NCBI RefSeq assembly: GCF_900199205.1
Contig: NZ_OBMJ01000001.1
Span: 6,193,001 to 6,257,000 of the forward strand
Reading direction: 5' to 3'
Source of the DNA: Streptomyces sp. 1331.2
GTDB taxonomy: Bacteria > Actinomycetota > Actinomycetes > Streptomycetales > Streptomycetaceae
DNA length: 64,000 nt
Position 1 is the first letter of the stretch. Every line of letters starts with the position of its first letter. Made by a program: the position numbers and the translations under genes. Positions 52,396 through 60,477 of the stretch are shown here, one piece after another. The notes beneath the pieces are model-generated. The model was not told the origin of the DNA, did not search any database, and was given only the letters and a program-made list of their open reading frames with translations.

Positions 52396-53804
52396 GGCGC
52401 CGCCGTCTCCGGGTTCGACGGCTGCGGGGCGGAGCGCGCCGAGAAGCGGCCGACCTTCGCCAGGACGTCCTCGCCGAACAGCCGCAGCGCCTGCTGGAGG
52501 GCGAACTCCGCCATGTAGAGGCGGAACGCGTCCTGCGGCTCCTCCGCCAGGTTGAGCATCCGCCGGTTGGTGAGCACCGCCGGGCCGCGTAGCGCCCGCA
52601 GGGCCCGCTCCACCGCCGCGTCCACCTCGGCGGGCTCGACCACCTCGTCGGCGAACAGCCGGGCGTCCGGCTCGGCGGCCCGGATGCGGCGGCCGCCGAG
52701 CACCAGCGAGCGGGACTGCCGGGCGCCCATCGCCCGGCCGAGGCGGAAGTTGGCCGCCCCCGGGACGATGCCCTCCTGGGCGGCGGGCACGCTGAAGAAG
52801 GCGTCGGCGGCGGCGATCACGTGGTCGAAGACCAGCAGCAGCTGTGCCCCGCCGCCGATCGCGAAGGTGTCCACGGCGGCGACCCACGGCTTCTCCACCG
52901 TCCGGCGGTCCCAGCGCGGGCGGCCTGCGGGGCCGTCGTCGGGGCCGTCGGCGGGGAGGATGCCGCGGATCAGCTTGTGGATGTAGCCGAGTTCGCGCCG
53001 CAGCAGGAAGTCGACCAGCGGGATGCCGCCGCCGTGCAGGGCCTTGAGGTTGATGCCCGCGCTGAACACCCGCCGGCCCGCGTACCGGGGGTGGCTCATC
53101 ACGCCGCCGCGCAGCAGGCCGACCTCGGTGCCCGGGTCGAGCAGGGCGAGGTCGACGGCGGTCTCCATGTCCTCGACCTGGCGCGGGTCCTCGGCGTTGA
53201 GGCAGTCCTCCCGCACCATGGTGAGCCGGGCGGCGCCGTCGGTGCGCTCGATCCGGACGGAGCCGAGGTCCGCGCGGCCGGTGGCGGTGAACTCCGGCAG
53301 CAGGGCCAGGGCGCGGTCGGTGGGGCGCAGCATCGCGTCCAGCAGGTGGGGGCCGGCCGTGGGCGAGGCCAGGACGTGCCGGAAGAACAGGCCCTGGTCG
53401 ATCTCCCGGCCCTCCTTCTCGGCCTGCGGGAGGGCGTGTTCGGCGGTGAGGGCGTCGGCGCCGGGCACCAGCCCGGGGAAGGCGAGGGCCGCCGCGGCGG
53501 CGAGTTCGCCGATCCGCAGGTGTGCGGTGCGGCCGGCGGTCAGTTCGTCGTGGACGGCGTCGACGTGGGCGGTCAGGAAGGCGTGGCGCAGGGTGCGGGC
53601 CTCGTCGTGGGCCTCGGCCGCGGCGGCGCGGTCGGCGTCCGAGCGGCGGCCGGGCGGGCGCAGGACGGCGAGGCGGGCCTCGCAGCGTTCGGCGGCGAGG
53701 GCCAACGCCTTGCGGGCGGCGGGGAGTTCACCCCGGACGGCGGCGAGCTCCGCGGCGAAGCCGGCCGCGTCGGGTACGTCACGCACGTCGGTCACGTCGG
53801 TCAC
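52392..53804 (-). CDS. dpgC: DpgC, cofactor-free 3,5-dihydroxyphenylacetyl-CoA 1,2-dioxygenase
   Basis: 470 aa from GTG 53802-53804 (GTGA overlap with dpgB). A distinctive stretch at 247-280 (FSAGINLKALHGGGIPLVDF, then RRELGYIHKLIRG) matches DpgC, as does the IGGGAQLLLVFDHV oxyanion segment at 316. The N-terminal about 180 residues are the helical domain unique to DpgC. It uses O2 without metal or flavin to give 3,5-dihydroxyphenylglyoxylate, the substrate of the HpgT-type aminotransferase. Confidence 0.93.
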   Translation of the reverse strand: MTDVTDVRDVPDAAGFAAELAAVRGELPAARKALALAAERCEARLAVLRPPGRRSDADRAAAAEAHDEARTLRHAFLTAHVDAVHDELTAGRTAHLRIGELAAAAALAFPGLVPGADALTAEHALPQAEKEGREIDQGLFFRHVLASPTAGPHLLDAMLRPTDRALALLPEFTATGRADLGSVRIERTDGAARLTMVREDCLNAEDPRQVEDMETAVDLALLDPGTEVGLLRGGVMSHPRYAGRRVFSAGINLKALHGGGIPLVDFLLRRELGYIHKLIRGILPADGPDDGPAGRPRWDRRTVEKPWVAAVDTFAIGGGAQLLLVFDHVIAAADAFFSVPAAQEGIVPGAANFRLGRAMGARQSRSLVLGGRRIRAAEPDARLFADEVVEPAEVDAAVERALRALRGPAVLTNRRMLNLAEEPQDAFRLYMAEFALQQALRLFGEDVLAKVGRFSARSAPQPSNPETAAP

Positions 53805-54511
53805 GCCGTCCCCCCGTCCGCGGTCCGGCGCAGCACCCGGTCGCAGGCGGCCAGGTGCACGCCCAGCGCCTCCTCGAAGGAGACGGTGCCCGCGTCGAAC
53901 ATCAGCTGGCGCCGGATGGCGAGTTCGGCCCCGCAGAGCCTGCCGGCCGGCGTCCCGGTCGATGCGCCGAGCCGTCCCAGAGCGGCCGACAGCGCGCCGG
54001 GCACGTCGTCGGAGACCTCGTCCACCAGCTGCACCGACCGGGCCCGGAAGGCGTCGATCGGCTCGCCGAACAGCAGCGCCCGGCGGACGGTCGCCACGCC
54101 CGCGCCCTGCCGGGCGAGCCGGTACAGGGCCATGCCCGGCCAGGTGCCGCTCGCGCCGCCGGTGGTCACCGGCATGACCAGCCGGGCGGTGGTGGTGGCG
54201 ATCCGGTAGTCGGCGGCGAGCAGGGCGTCCAGGGCGGTGCCGCCGCAGTCGCCGTCCGCCACGGCCACGGTGAGCGCGGGCAGGCGCTCCAGCAGCCGCA
54301 GTCCGCGCTCCCACTTGCTCACCAGGCCGACCGTCAGGCCGTCCGTCCAGCCGGGGCCCGGCGTGCCCGCGACGCGCAGCACCAGCCGGGCTCCGGGGCC
54401 GTGCTGGACCCGGTCGCAGGCCTGCGCCACGGCGGCCACCGAGGCCGCCGACAGCGGCTGCGTGCCGTCGATCGCGAGGGTCACCACGTCCGTTGCGGTC
54501 GCGTCGTCCAT
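53801..54511 (-). CDS. dpgB: DpgB-type crotonase
   Basis: 236 aa from ATG 54509-54511, preceded by aagggcgacggag; an in-frame GTG at 54539-54541 overlapping the dpgA stop would add ten residues. The start VVTLAIDGTQPLSAASVAAV and the middle GDCGGTALDALLAADYRIAT resemble DpgB, a weak crotonase that boosts DpgA turnover. Its position between dpgA and dpgC fits. Confidence 0.85.
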   Translation of the reverse strand: MDDATATDVVTLAIDGTQPLSAASVAAVAQACDRVQHGPGARLVLRVAGTPGPGWTDGLTVGLVSKWERGLRLLERLPALTVAVADGDCGGTALDALLAADYRIATTTARLVMPVTTGGASGTWPGMALYRLARQGAGVATVRRALLFGEPIDAFRARSVQLVDEVSDDVPGALSAALGRLGASTGTPAGRLCGAELAIRRQLMFDAGTVSFEEALGVHLAACDRVLRRTADGGTA

Positions 54512-54537
54512 CTCCGTCGCCCTTCCCGTTCCGTCGG

Positions 54538-55788
54538 TCACCACTGCACCAGCGCCGTCTCGATCGTCGAGCCCGGGCCCATCGTCATCAGCACGCCGTA
54601 CTCCCCGGGCTGCACGACCCGCTCGCGCAGCAGCCGCTGGTACGAGAACAGGAAGGAGCCGCTGGAGAGGTTGCCGTAGTCCCGCAGGACGCCCGTGGTG
54701 TGGCGGACGTCGTACCGGGTGAGGCCGAGGTTGAGCCGGACGGCGTCGATGACCTTCTTGCCGCCGGAGTGGACCAGCCACTGGGCGACGTCGCTGCGCC
54801 GCAGGCCCGCGCCGGAGAGCAGGCCGTCCACCACCCGCTCGGCGTTGGCGCCGACCACGTACGGGATCTCCGGGTCGAGGAAGAAGCTGAACCGGATCTG
54901 CTCGTCGTCCCAGTCGTAGCGCATCGCGCCGAGGGCGTCGGTGATGATGTGGCTGGCGAAGGAGAGGATCCGCGGGCCCGGCGCCCGGACCGGCTCCGCT
55001 GCGGGATCCCCGGCCGGGGTGGCCTCCTCGCCCGCGACCACGGCGATCGCCGCCGCACCGTCGCCGAACAGGCTGTTCACGACGGCGGTGCGCATGGTGT
55101 CGTCGAAGGCGTACGCGGCCGAGCAGGCCTCGGCGCAGACCATCACGGCGACCTGCCCGGGGTGGGCGGCGGCCCAGGCGGAGACCGCGTTGAGGGCGTT
55201 GAGCCCGGCGTTGCAGCCCATGCCGACGACGTCCACCCGGTGGCAGTCCGGGGCGATCCCGAGTTCGCGGATCAGCAGGGCGGTCAGGCCGGGGGTGAGG
55301 TAGCCGGTGGTGGTCACGCAGCACAGGTAGTCGATGTCGGCGAGGCCGAGTCCGGCGTCGGCGAGGCAGTCGAGCAGGGCCCGCGAGCCCATGTCGACGG
55401 CCAGCCGGCGGTGCTTGGCGAGCAGTTCGCCCTGGGACTCGGGCTGGCAGCGGCCGTCCTCGTCCCGGGGCGGGATGGTCAGGTAGCGGCGTTCGATGGC
55501 GCTGTTCAGGAAGACCGAGCGGACCTTGGGGTCCTCGATCCGGAAGATGTCGAGCAGTTCGCGCTGGCTGTACGAGTCTGCCGTCACCGCCGTGCCGACC
55601 CCGGCGATGCGCGGCGCGGCCGGGGCGCGGCCCGGCCGGCCGGGCCCGGCCAGCACCGAGGGCCGGCTGTGGCGGCGCACGGCGACGGCAGGGGGCGGCA
55701 CGGCCGTGGAGCCCGCCGTGTCGTCGCGGACGTCGGCAGGGTCATCGATGGCGGCATCGACGGTGCTGAGGGTCATCGGAGGGTCCAT
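54538..55788 (-). CDS. dpgA: DpgA, type III polyketide synthase for 3,5-dihydroxyphenylacetyl-CoA
   Basis: 416 aa from ATG 55786-55788. Chalcone-synthase triad: Cys192 in VVGMGCNAGLN, His340 in WLVHSGGKK, Asn373 in DYGNLSSGSF. It condenses four malonyl-CoA. The first about 55 residues (Pro/Ala/Arg-rich) extend beyond typical DpgA; starts at 55776 or a GTG at 55867-55869 (overlapping the aminotransferase gene) are possible. First Dpg gene after a 58-bp gap from hpgT. Confidence 0.93.
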   Translation of the reverse strand: MDPPMTLSTVDAAIDDPADVRDDTAGSTAVPPPAVAVRRHSRPSVLAGPGRPGRAPAAPRIAGVGTAVTADSYSQRELLDIFRIEDPKVRSVFLNSAIERRYLTIPPRDEDGRCQPESQGELLAKHRRLAVDMGSRALLDCLADAGLGLADIDYLCCVTTTGYLTPGLTALLIRELGIAPDCHRVDVVGMGCNAGLNALNAVSAWAAAHPGQVAVMVCAEACSAAYAFDDTMRTAVVNSLFGDGAAAIAVVAGEEATPAGDPAAEPVRAPGPRILSFASHIITDALGAMRYDWDDEQIRFSFFLDPEIPYVVGANAERVVDGLLSGAGLRRSDVAQWLVHSGGKKVIDAVRLNLGLTRYDVRHTTGVLRDYGNLSSGSFLFSYQRLLRERVVQPGEYGVLMTMGPGSTIETALVQW

Positions 55789-55846
55789 CCCCACTGGCGG
55801 CGGGTGCCGCGCGGTGTACGGGGGCTGCGGATACGGGGTGCCGGGG

Positions 55847-57172
55847 TCAACGAAGAGGCCTTCCTTCACCGGACGCCTCCGCCGCCTCCGCCTCGACGAA
55901 GCGGGCCAGACGCGAGATGCCCTCGGCGATGTCGTGTTCGGTGAGGTAGCTGGTGGACAGGCGGATGCCGTGGGTGCCGCCGCCGTGCGGGTGGAAGTAG
56001 GACAACGGCGTCCAGATCACGCCGAACTGCCGGGCCGAGCGGGTCAGGGCCGCGTTGTCCGCGACGAAGGGCACGTCCAGGGCCAGGAAGAACCCGCCCT
56101 CGGGCCGGGTCCAGCGCACTCCGAGGGCGTCGCGGCGCTCGGGCGGGAAGCACGCGTCCAGGCGGCGCAGGGTGGCCCGCAGGGTGTCGCCGTAGTACGC
56201 CGAGGTCTTGGTGTTGAGCTCGGCGGTGCGGCCGTCGGCGGCGAGCAGCATCCCGGCGACCACGGCCTGGCTGAGCGGGGAGGTGTTCACCGTGACCATG
56301 CTCTTGATCTTGGTGAGTTCGGCGGCCAGCAGCCCGGTGCGCCCGGCCCGGTCGGCCACCGGCTGGTCGGCGACGGCGTAGCCGACCCGGGCGCCGGGGA
56401 ACAGCGTCTTGGCGTAGGAGCCGAGGTGGACCACCCGCCGGTCGCGGTCCAGCGCCTTGAGGGTGGGGATCCGCGGCCCGGGGCTGACCATCCGGTAGGG
56501 GCTGTCCTCCAGGATCAGCAGGTCGAACTCGGCAGCCAGGTCCAGCAGTTCGCGCCGGGTGGCGAGCGGGACGGTGGTGCCGCGCGGATTGGCGTGGTCC
56601 GGGACGAGGTAGCAGGCACGGGGCCGGAGCCCGCGGGCCCGTGCGGCGAGCACCGCGGCCCGCAGTTCGTCGCAGTGGAAGCCGCCGTCGCGCTCGGGGA
56701 CGGGCGCGGTCTCGACGCCGAGCACCCGCGCGGCCCCGGCGATGCCCACGTAGCACGGGTCGGCCACCAGCAGGACGTCCTGCGGGCGGGCGTGCAGCGC
56801 GCGCACCGCGAGTAGCATCGCCTCCTGGCAGCCGACCGTGACCACCACGGCCTCCGGCGGGACGTCGATCCCCTCGTCCTTGCGCAGCGAGTCGGCGATC
56901 AGCTCCCGGATCCGCCCGGCGGTCGGGCCGTACTGGAACAGCGCGTCGCGCACCTGCCCGGGGGAGCAGCCGGTCTCCTCCAGGTGGCGCAGGTAGCGGC
57001 GCAGGTGGGTGAAGACCTGCTCGACGTCGAAGAAACCGTCGTACGGCCGCCCGGGGGCGAAGGAGATCGCCTGCGGGTAGCGGGTGGTGATCTCGTTGAG
57101 GAAGTTCATCGTGTCCAGGAGCGGGTCCGACACGCTGGCGTGCAGGTCGTCGATGCTCAACACGGGCGTCAC
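55847..57172 (-). CDS. HpgT-type PLP aminotransferase (arylglyoxylate to arylglycine)
   Basis: 441 aa from GTG 57170-57172, overlapping the upstream stop. Fold-type I: Schiff-base Lys255 in LGSYAKTLFPGARVGY, PDHANPRGTT, LEDSPYRMVS, and the C-terminal Arg in GIRLSTSYL. The resemblance and context match HpgT, which converts 3,5-dihydroxyphenylglyoxylate to dihydroxyphenylglycine. There is no Hpg pathway (HmaS/Hmo) in the window, so Dpg is its likely only product. Confidence 0.9.
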   Translation of the reverse strand: MTPVLSIDDLHASVSDPLLDTMNFLNEITTRYPQAISFAPGRPYDGFFDVEQVFTHLRRYLRHLEETGCSPGQVRDALFQYGPTAGRIRELIADSLRKDEGIDVPPEAVVVTVGCQEAMLLAVRALHARPQDVLLVADPCYVGIAGAARVLGVETAPVPERDGGFHCDELRAAVLAARARGLRPRACYLVPDHANPRGTTVPLATRRELLDLAAEFDLLILEDSPYRMVSPGPRIPTLKALDRDRRVVHLGSYAKTLFPGARVGYAVADQPVADRAGRTGLLAAELTKIKSMVTVNTSPLSQAVVAGMLLAADGRTAELNTKTSAYYGDTLRATLRRLDACFPPERRDALGVRWTRPEGGFFLALDVPFVADNAALTRSARQFGVIWTPLSYFHPHGGGTHGIRLSTSYLTEHDIAEGISRLARFVEAEAAEASGEGRPLR

Positions 57173-58080
57173 CTCGGCGGGTCGGTCGGCAGGGCGGTGG
57201 CGATCCGCGCCAGCTCGGCGGCGATCTTCTCCAGTACGGCGGTGGACCCGGCGTACGGGTGCTGCTCCCGGGGCCAGTTGACCACCAGGTCGGTGAACCC
57301 GAGCTCGGCGAGGCTCCCGGCCGCGTCCTCGAAGGCCGCCGGGGAGTCGAGGACGCCGCCGACGGTCGCGCCGGTGTGCAGCAGCCGGCGCAGGGTCGCC
57401 GGATCGCGTCCCACCTCCGCGCAGGCCTCGTCCAGCGCGGCCTGCTGCCGGGCGAGCAGCGGCAGGGCCTCGCGATAGGGGAGCGCGTCGAACCGGCCTG
57501 GGGTGCCGTTGGTGATCCAGAGGTCGGCGTACTCGGCGGTCAGCCGCAGCGCGCGCCGGCCCCCGGCGGCCACCGCGAGCGGGACGCGGGGCCGCCGGAC
57601 GCACCCGGGGATCATCCGGGCGCCGTGCGCGCCGTAGTGGCGGCCGGTGTGGTCGGTGACCGGCTGCCGCAGCAGCAGGTCGGTGAGGTACAGGAACTCC
57701 GCGAAGCGGTCGGCCCGTTCGGCCGGCGGTCGCTCCCGGCCGGTCAGCACCGTCCCGTCGAAGCCGCCCGCGCCCGCGCCGAGCCCGCAGATCATCCGGC
57801 CGCCGGAGACGTCGTCGATCGTCATGACCTCCTTGGCGAACGGGACGGGGTGGCGGAACTCGGGGGTGGCGACCAGCGTGCCCAGCCCGATCCGCGAGGT
57901 GACGGCGGCCGCGGCGGCCAGGGTCGGCAGGCAGCCGAACCAGGGCTCGTCGCGCAGCCACCGCCAGCTCAGGTGGTCGTGCGTCCAGGCGTGGTCGAAT
58001 CCGAACTCCTCGGCCCGCAGCCACCGTTCGCGGGCCTCGGGCCAGCGGTGCTCGGGGAGGATCACGATGCCGAAGCGCAC
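57169..58080 (-). CDS. Luciferase-like (LLM, probably F420- or FMN-dependent) oxidoreductase
   Basis: 303 aa from GTG 58078-58080, chosen for the AGGAGGGG ribosome site 5-6 bases upstream; the longer frame reads through a repeat. LLM barrel features: RFGIVILPEHRW, AEEFGFDHAWTHDHL, IGLGTLVATPEFRHP, GRMICGLGAGAGGFDG. In this operon a ring hydroxylation at C4 of the dihydroxyphenyl unit is needed before O-methylation, and this enzyme is one of two candidates (the other is the FAD oxidase at 63142). Confidence 0.85.
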   Translation of the reverse strand: MRFGIVILPEHRWPEARERWLRAEEFGFDHAWTHDHLSWRWLRDEPWFGCLPTLAAAAAVTSRIGLGTLVATPEFRHPVPFAKEVMTIDDVSGGRMICGLGAGAGGFDGTVLTGRERPPAERADRFAEFLYLTDLLLRQPVTDHTGRHYGAHGARMIPGCVRRPRVPLAVAAGGRRALRLTAEYADLWITNGTPGRFDALPYREALPLLARQQAALDEACAEVGRDPATLRRLLHTGATVGGVLDSPAAFEDAAGSLAELGFTDLVVNWPREQHPYAGSTAVLEKIAAELARIATALPTDPPR

Positions 58081-58105
58081 GGCCGCCCCTCCTGTGACGG
58101 GCCCG

Positions 58106-58167
58106 CCGAAGGCCGCCTCACCGCCGGCCGCCTCAGCGCAGCAGGCCTCACCGAAGGCCGCCTCACC
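58106..58167. repeat. 17-bp direct repeat, 45-bp period, before the LLM gene
   Basis: ccgaaggccgcctcacc occurs at 58106-58122 and 58151-58167, with a partial copy (ccgccggccgcctcagc) between. It lies in the short gap between the O-methyltransferase stop and the LLM start; on the coding strand each unit carries a ggtgagg that could act as a weak ribosome site. Confidence 0.8.
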
Positions 58168-58177
58168 GCAGCACACC

Positions 58178-59248
58178 TCACCGCCGGACGCCGGTGACGA
58201 GCCCGTGCTCGTACGGCAGGTCCGGCACGGTGCCGATGTCCACGAACCCGGCCTCGGCGAGCCAGCGTTCGTAGTCGGCCGCCGGGTAGGACATCCCCTG
58301 GCCGGTGGCCAGCACGTTGAGGTAGAGCGAGAGCCGGGCGCCGTAGAGGCCGCGCTGCTCGTCCTGCGCCGCGTGGTACCCGTACACCGCGACCATCCCG
58401 CCGGGCGGCAGGGCGTCGTGGGCCTTGGCCAGCAGGGCCAGGATCTGGTCGGCGTCGAAGACCTCCAGGCAGTGGCTGAACAGCACGCACTGCGCGTCGC
58501 GCGGGAACGGGTCGTGGAAGATGTCGCCGGGCTGCAGGGCGACCCGGTCGGCGAGCGGGGCGGCCATCCGGCGGGTGCCGATCTCGGCGACGCCCGGCAT
58601 GTCGAAGACGGTGAACCGCACGCCGGGGTGGGCCGCGGCCAGCGCCTTGGCGGTGGTGCCGTCGCCGCCGCCGACGTCCAGGACGTGGTCCACGCCGGCC
58701 AGGTCCAGGTGGTCGACGATGCCGCTCATCGACCGCAGGGTGAACGCCGTCATCGAGCGGTGCAGCACGTCCTGCAGCTCGGGGCGGTGCTCCAGCCGCT
58801 GGTAGAGGGTGGGTTCGCTGCCGGGGTAGGCGGCGAGGGCGGTGTTCCGGCCGGTGCGCAGCGCCTCGGTGAGGTGGGCGAAGGCCGGGTAGTAGATCCG
58901 CTGCCAGCCGAGCAGGATGTCCTGCCAGCCGTCCTCGCCCTCGCCCGCGAAGAAGTCCTCGGCGACCGGGGTGTTCAGGTACGCGCCGCCGTCGCGCCGG
59001 ATCAGTTCGGTGGTGCACAGCGCGAACAGCAGCACCCGCAGCTGGTGCGCGGGCAGGCCGAGGGCGGCGCGGATCTCCTCGAAGGAGGACTTCGGGTGCC
59101 GCGACAGGTGGTCGAAGACGCCCAGTTCGGCGCCGGCCACCACCGCGTTGAACAGGGCGGGGCCGTTGGCGATCAGGTGGAAGCGCTCCAGCACCCGGTC
59201 GTGGTCGTAGGCCTCGTAGGCCTCTGGGGTCTCGCGCATCGCGCTCAT
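58178..59248 (-). CDS. SAM-dependent O-methyltransferase (class I, dimerising)
   Basis: 356 aa from ATG 59246-59248 (ATGA overlap). N-terminal dimerisation winged helix (FNAVVAGAELGVFDHLSRHP), SAM motif I VLDVGGGDGTT (189-199), acidic FTVFDMPGV and the late FSHCLEVFD, where the usual catalytic His is replaced by Glu (HxxH/E pattern), so base catalysis may differ. In a pheganomycin-like pathway it would methylate the 4-OH of the trihydroxyphenyl unit. The substrate is inferred from neighbours. Confidence 0.88.
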   Translation of the reverse strand: MSAMRETPEAYEAYDHDRVLERFHLIANGPALFNAVVAGAELGVFDHLSRHPKSSFEEIRAALGLPAHQLRVLLFALCTTELIRRDGGAYLNTPVAEDFFAGEGEDGWQDILLGWQRIYYPAFAHLTEALRTGRNTALAAYPGSEPTLYQRLEHRPELQDVLHRSMTAFTLRSMSGIVDHLDLAGVDHVLDVGGGDGTTAKALAAAHPGVRFTVFDMPGVAEIGTRRMAAPLADRVALQPGDIFHDPFPRDAQCVLFSHCLEVFDADQILALLAKAHDALPPGGMVAVYGYHAAQDEQRGLYGARLSLYLNVLATGQGMSYPAADYERWLAEAGFVDIGTVPDLPYEHGLVTGVRR

Positions 59249-60423
59249 GCGAGGTAGTCCTCCGGTCCGCCGTCGCGCACGGTGTCCAGGGTGAAGCAGT
59301 GGAACCCGCCGCCGAACAGCCGGCGGTGGCGGTGCACCACCGGGACGACGGTGAAGCGGGCCTGCTCCAGGGTGCGGATCAGCTCCGGGCAGGCGGCGTT
59401 GACCAGGACGGTCTCCTCGTCCACCGAGAGCACGTTGAGGTCGATGTACTTGCTGGTGAGGATGAGGTCGTCGTCCTCGTACTGCGGGAAGTTGTTCACT
59501 TCCGGCACCGGTGGGACGATCAGGTCCCAGGTGCGCAGCGGCTCGGGCAGCAGCTCGGCGACCTTCTCGGAGCGCACCAGTAGCGTGCCCGGGCGCAGCG
59601 CGAGCACCATGCTGTCGATGTGGCTGTCGCTGAGCCGGTGCACCCGGTGGAAGCGGAACCGGCCCTCGAAGTGGCGCTCCAGCCAGTCGACGGCGAGGGC
59701 GTGGTTGGCGGTGGAGATGTTGACCACGACGTCGCGGCCGAGCCGCAGGCACTGCGCGCCGTCGAACATCATCTCGAAGCCGACGTCGTACGGGGAGGGC
59801 TGCGGGTCGCGGACCGGCTCGGTGGGGCCGCCGATGGTGCTGTTGGCGTAGGACGGGTCGAAGGAGGCGTCCGTCATCAGCGGGCGCGGCATGACCGTCC
59901 AGCGGGCGCCGGAGGCGAAGTACTCGGCGAAGACCGGGGTGAGCAGCTGGGTCTCGAAGTAGCGGGAGCGGATCATCGGCGGCGTCTCGACGATCTCGTC
60001 GCCGAGGACGAGGGTGTTGTCCCGCAGGTTGAGCGGCGGTACGACGGCGGCCGACCAGGCGGGGGTGCGCACTTCGACGGTGGCCTTGTCGAGGGGGAGC
60101 GGGCGCAGCACCTTCACGCCGAGCGAGCGGAGGGTGGCGGCGATGCCCTCGATGTCCTCGGTGAGCTCGTCGACGTAGCGCTGCTTGATCGGCGACTGGC
60201 CGCTCCGGCGGCCCGGGCCCTGGCCACCGTTCGCCCCGCCGTCGGCGCCGGAGGTGGAGCCGGGGGCGGTCAGCCGGGGGTAGTACCACTCGGAGCGGAT
60301 CAGGTTGTCGTGGTGGAAGAGGTCGAAGGAGAGCTCGCGCTCGTGCGAGGTGTAGTTCTCGGCGGAGCCGACGACCACCTCGCGCAGCCTCGACCACTCG
60401 TCGTAGCTGTTCAGCAGTGCCAT
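59245..60423 (-). CDS. Amidinotransferase (L-arginine:amine type)
   Basis: 392 aa. AGAT/StrB-type pentein fold: REVVVGSAENY start, acid in MMFDGAQCLR (Asp221), His268 in SDSHIDSMVL and nucleophile Cys376 in FGGGFHCFTLDTVR. It transfers an amidino group from arginine to an amine, here most likely the alpha-amino group of the dihydroxyphenylglycine derivative, giving the guanidinoacetic acid found in pheganomycin and resorcinomycin. Coupled to the methyltransferase gene (ATGA). A low-complexity Gly-rich insert lies at about 55-75. Confidence 0.92.
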   Translation of the reverse strand: MALLNSYDEWSRLREVVVGSAENYTSHERELSFDLFHHDNLIRSEWYYPRLTAPGSTSGADGGANGGQGPGRRSGQSPIKQRYVDELTEDIEGIAATLRSLGVKVLRPLPLDKATVEVRTPAWSAAVVPPLNLRDNTLVLGDEIVETPPMIRSRYFETQLLTPVFAEYFASGARWTVMPRPLMTDASFDPSYANSTIGGPTEPVRDPQPSPYDVGFEMMFDGAQCLRLGRDVVVNISTANHALAVDWLERHFEGRFRFHRVHRLSDSHIDSMVLALRPGTLLVRSEKVAELLPEPLRTWDLIVPPVPEVNNFPQYEDDDLILTSKYIDLNVLSVDEETVLVNAACPELIRTLEQARFTVVPVVHRHRRLFGGGFHCFTLDTVRDGGPEDYLA

Positions 60424-60477
60424 GGTTGATCCTTCGTCAGGTCGGTACGCGCCGTGGGCGCGGGTGCGGGCTCGCGG

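Noticed and set aside
51577..53804. DpgD/DpgC crotonases as further CarB-type enzymes
   Set aside because: DpgC has the unique FSAGINLK...RRELGYIHK stretch, and both lie in a complete dpgA-B-C-D order, so they belong to the dihydroxyphenylglycine pathway.
55789..55869. Start of dpgA at the GTG 55867-55869
   Set aside because: It would overlap the aminotransferase gene end by about 20 bp and add Pro-rich residues not typical of DpgA; the ATG at 55786-55788 is preferred, though not proven.
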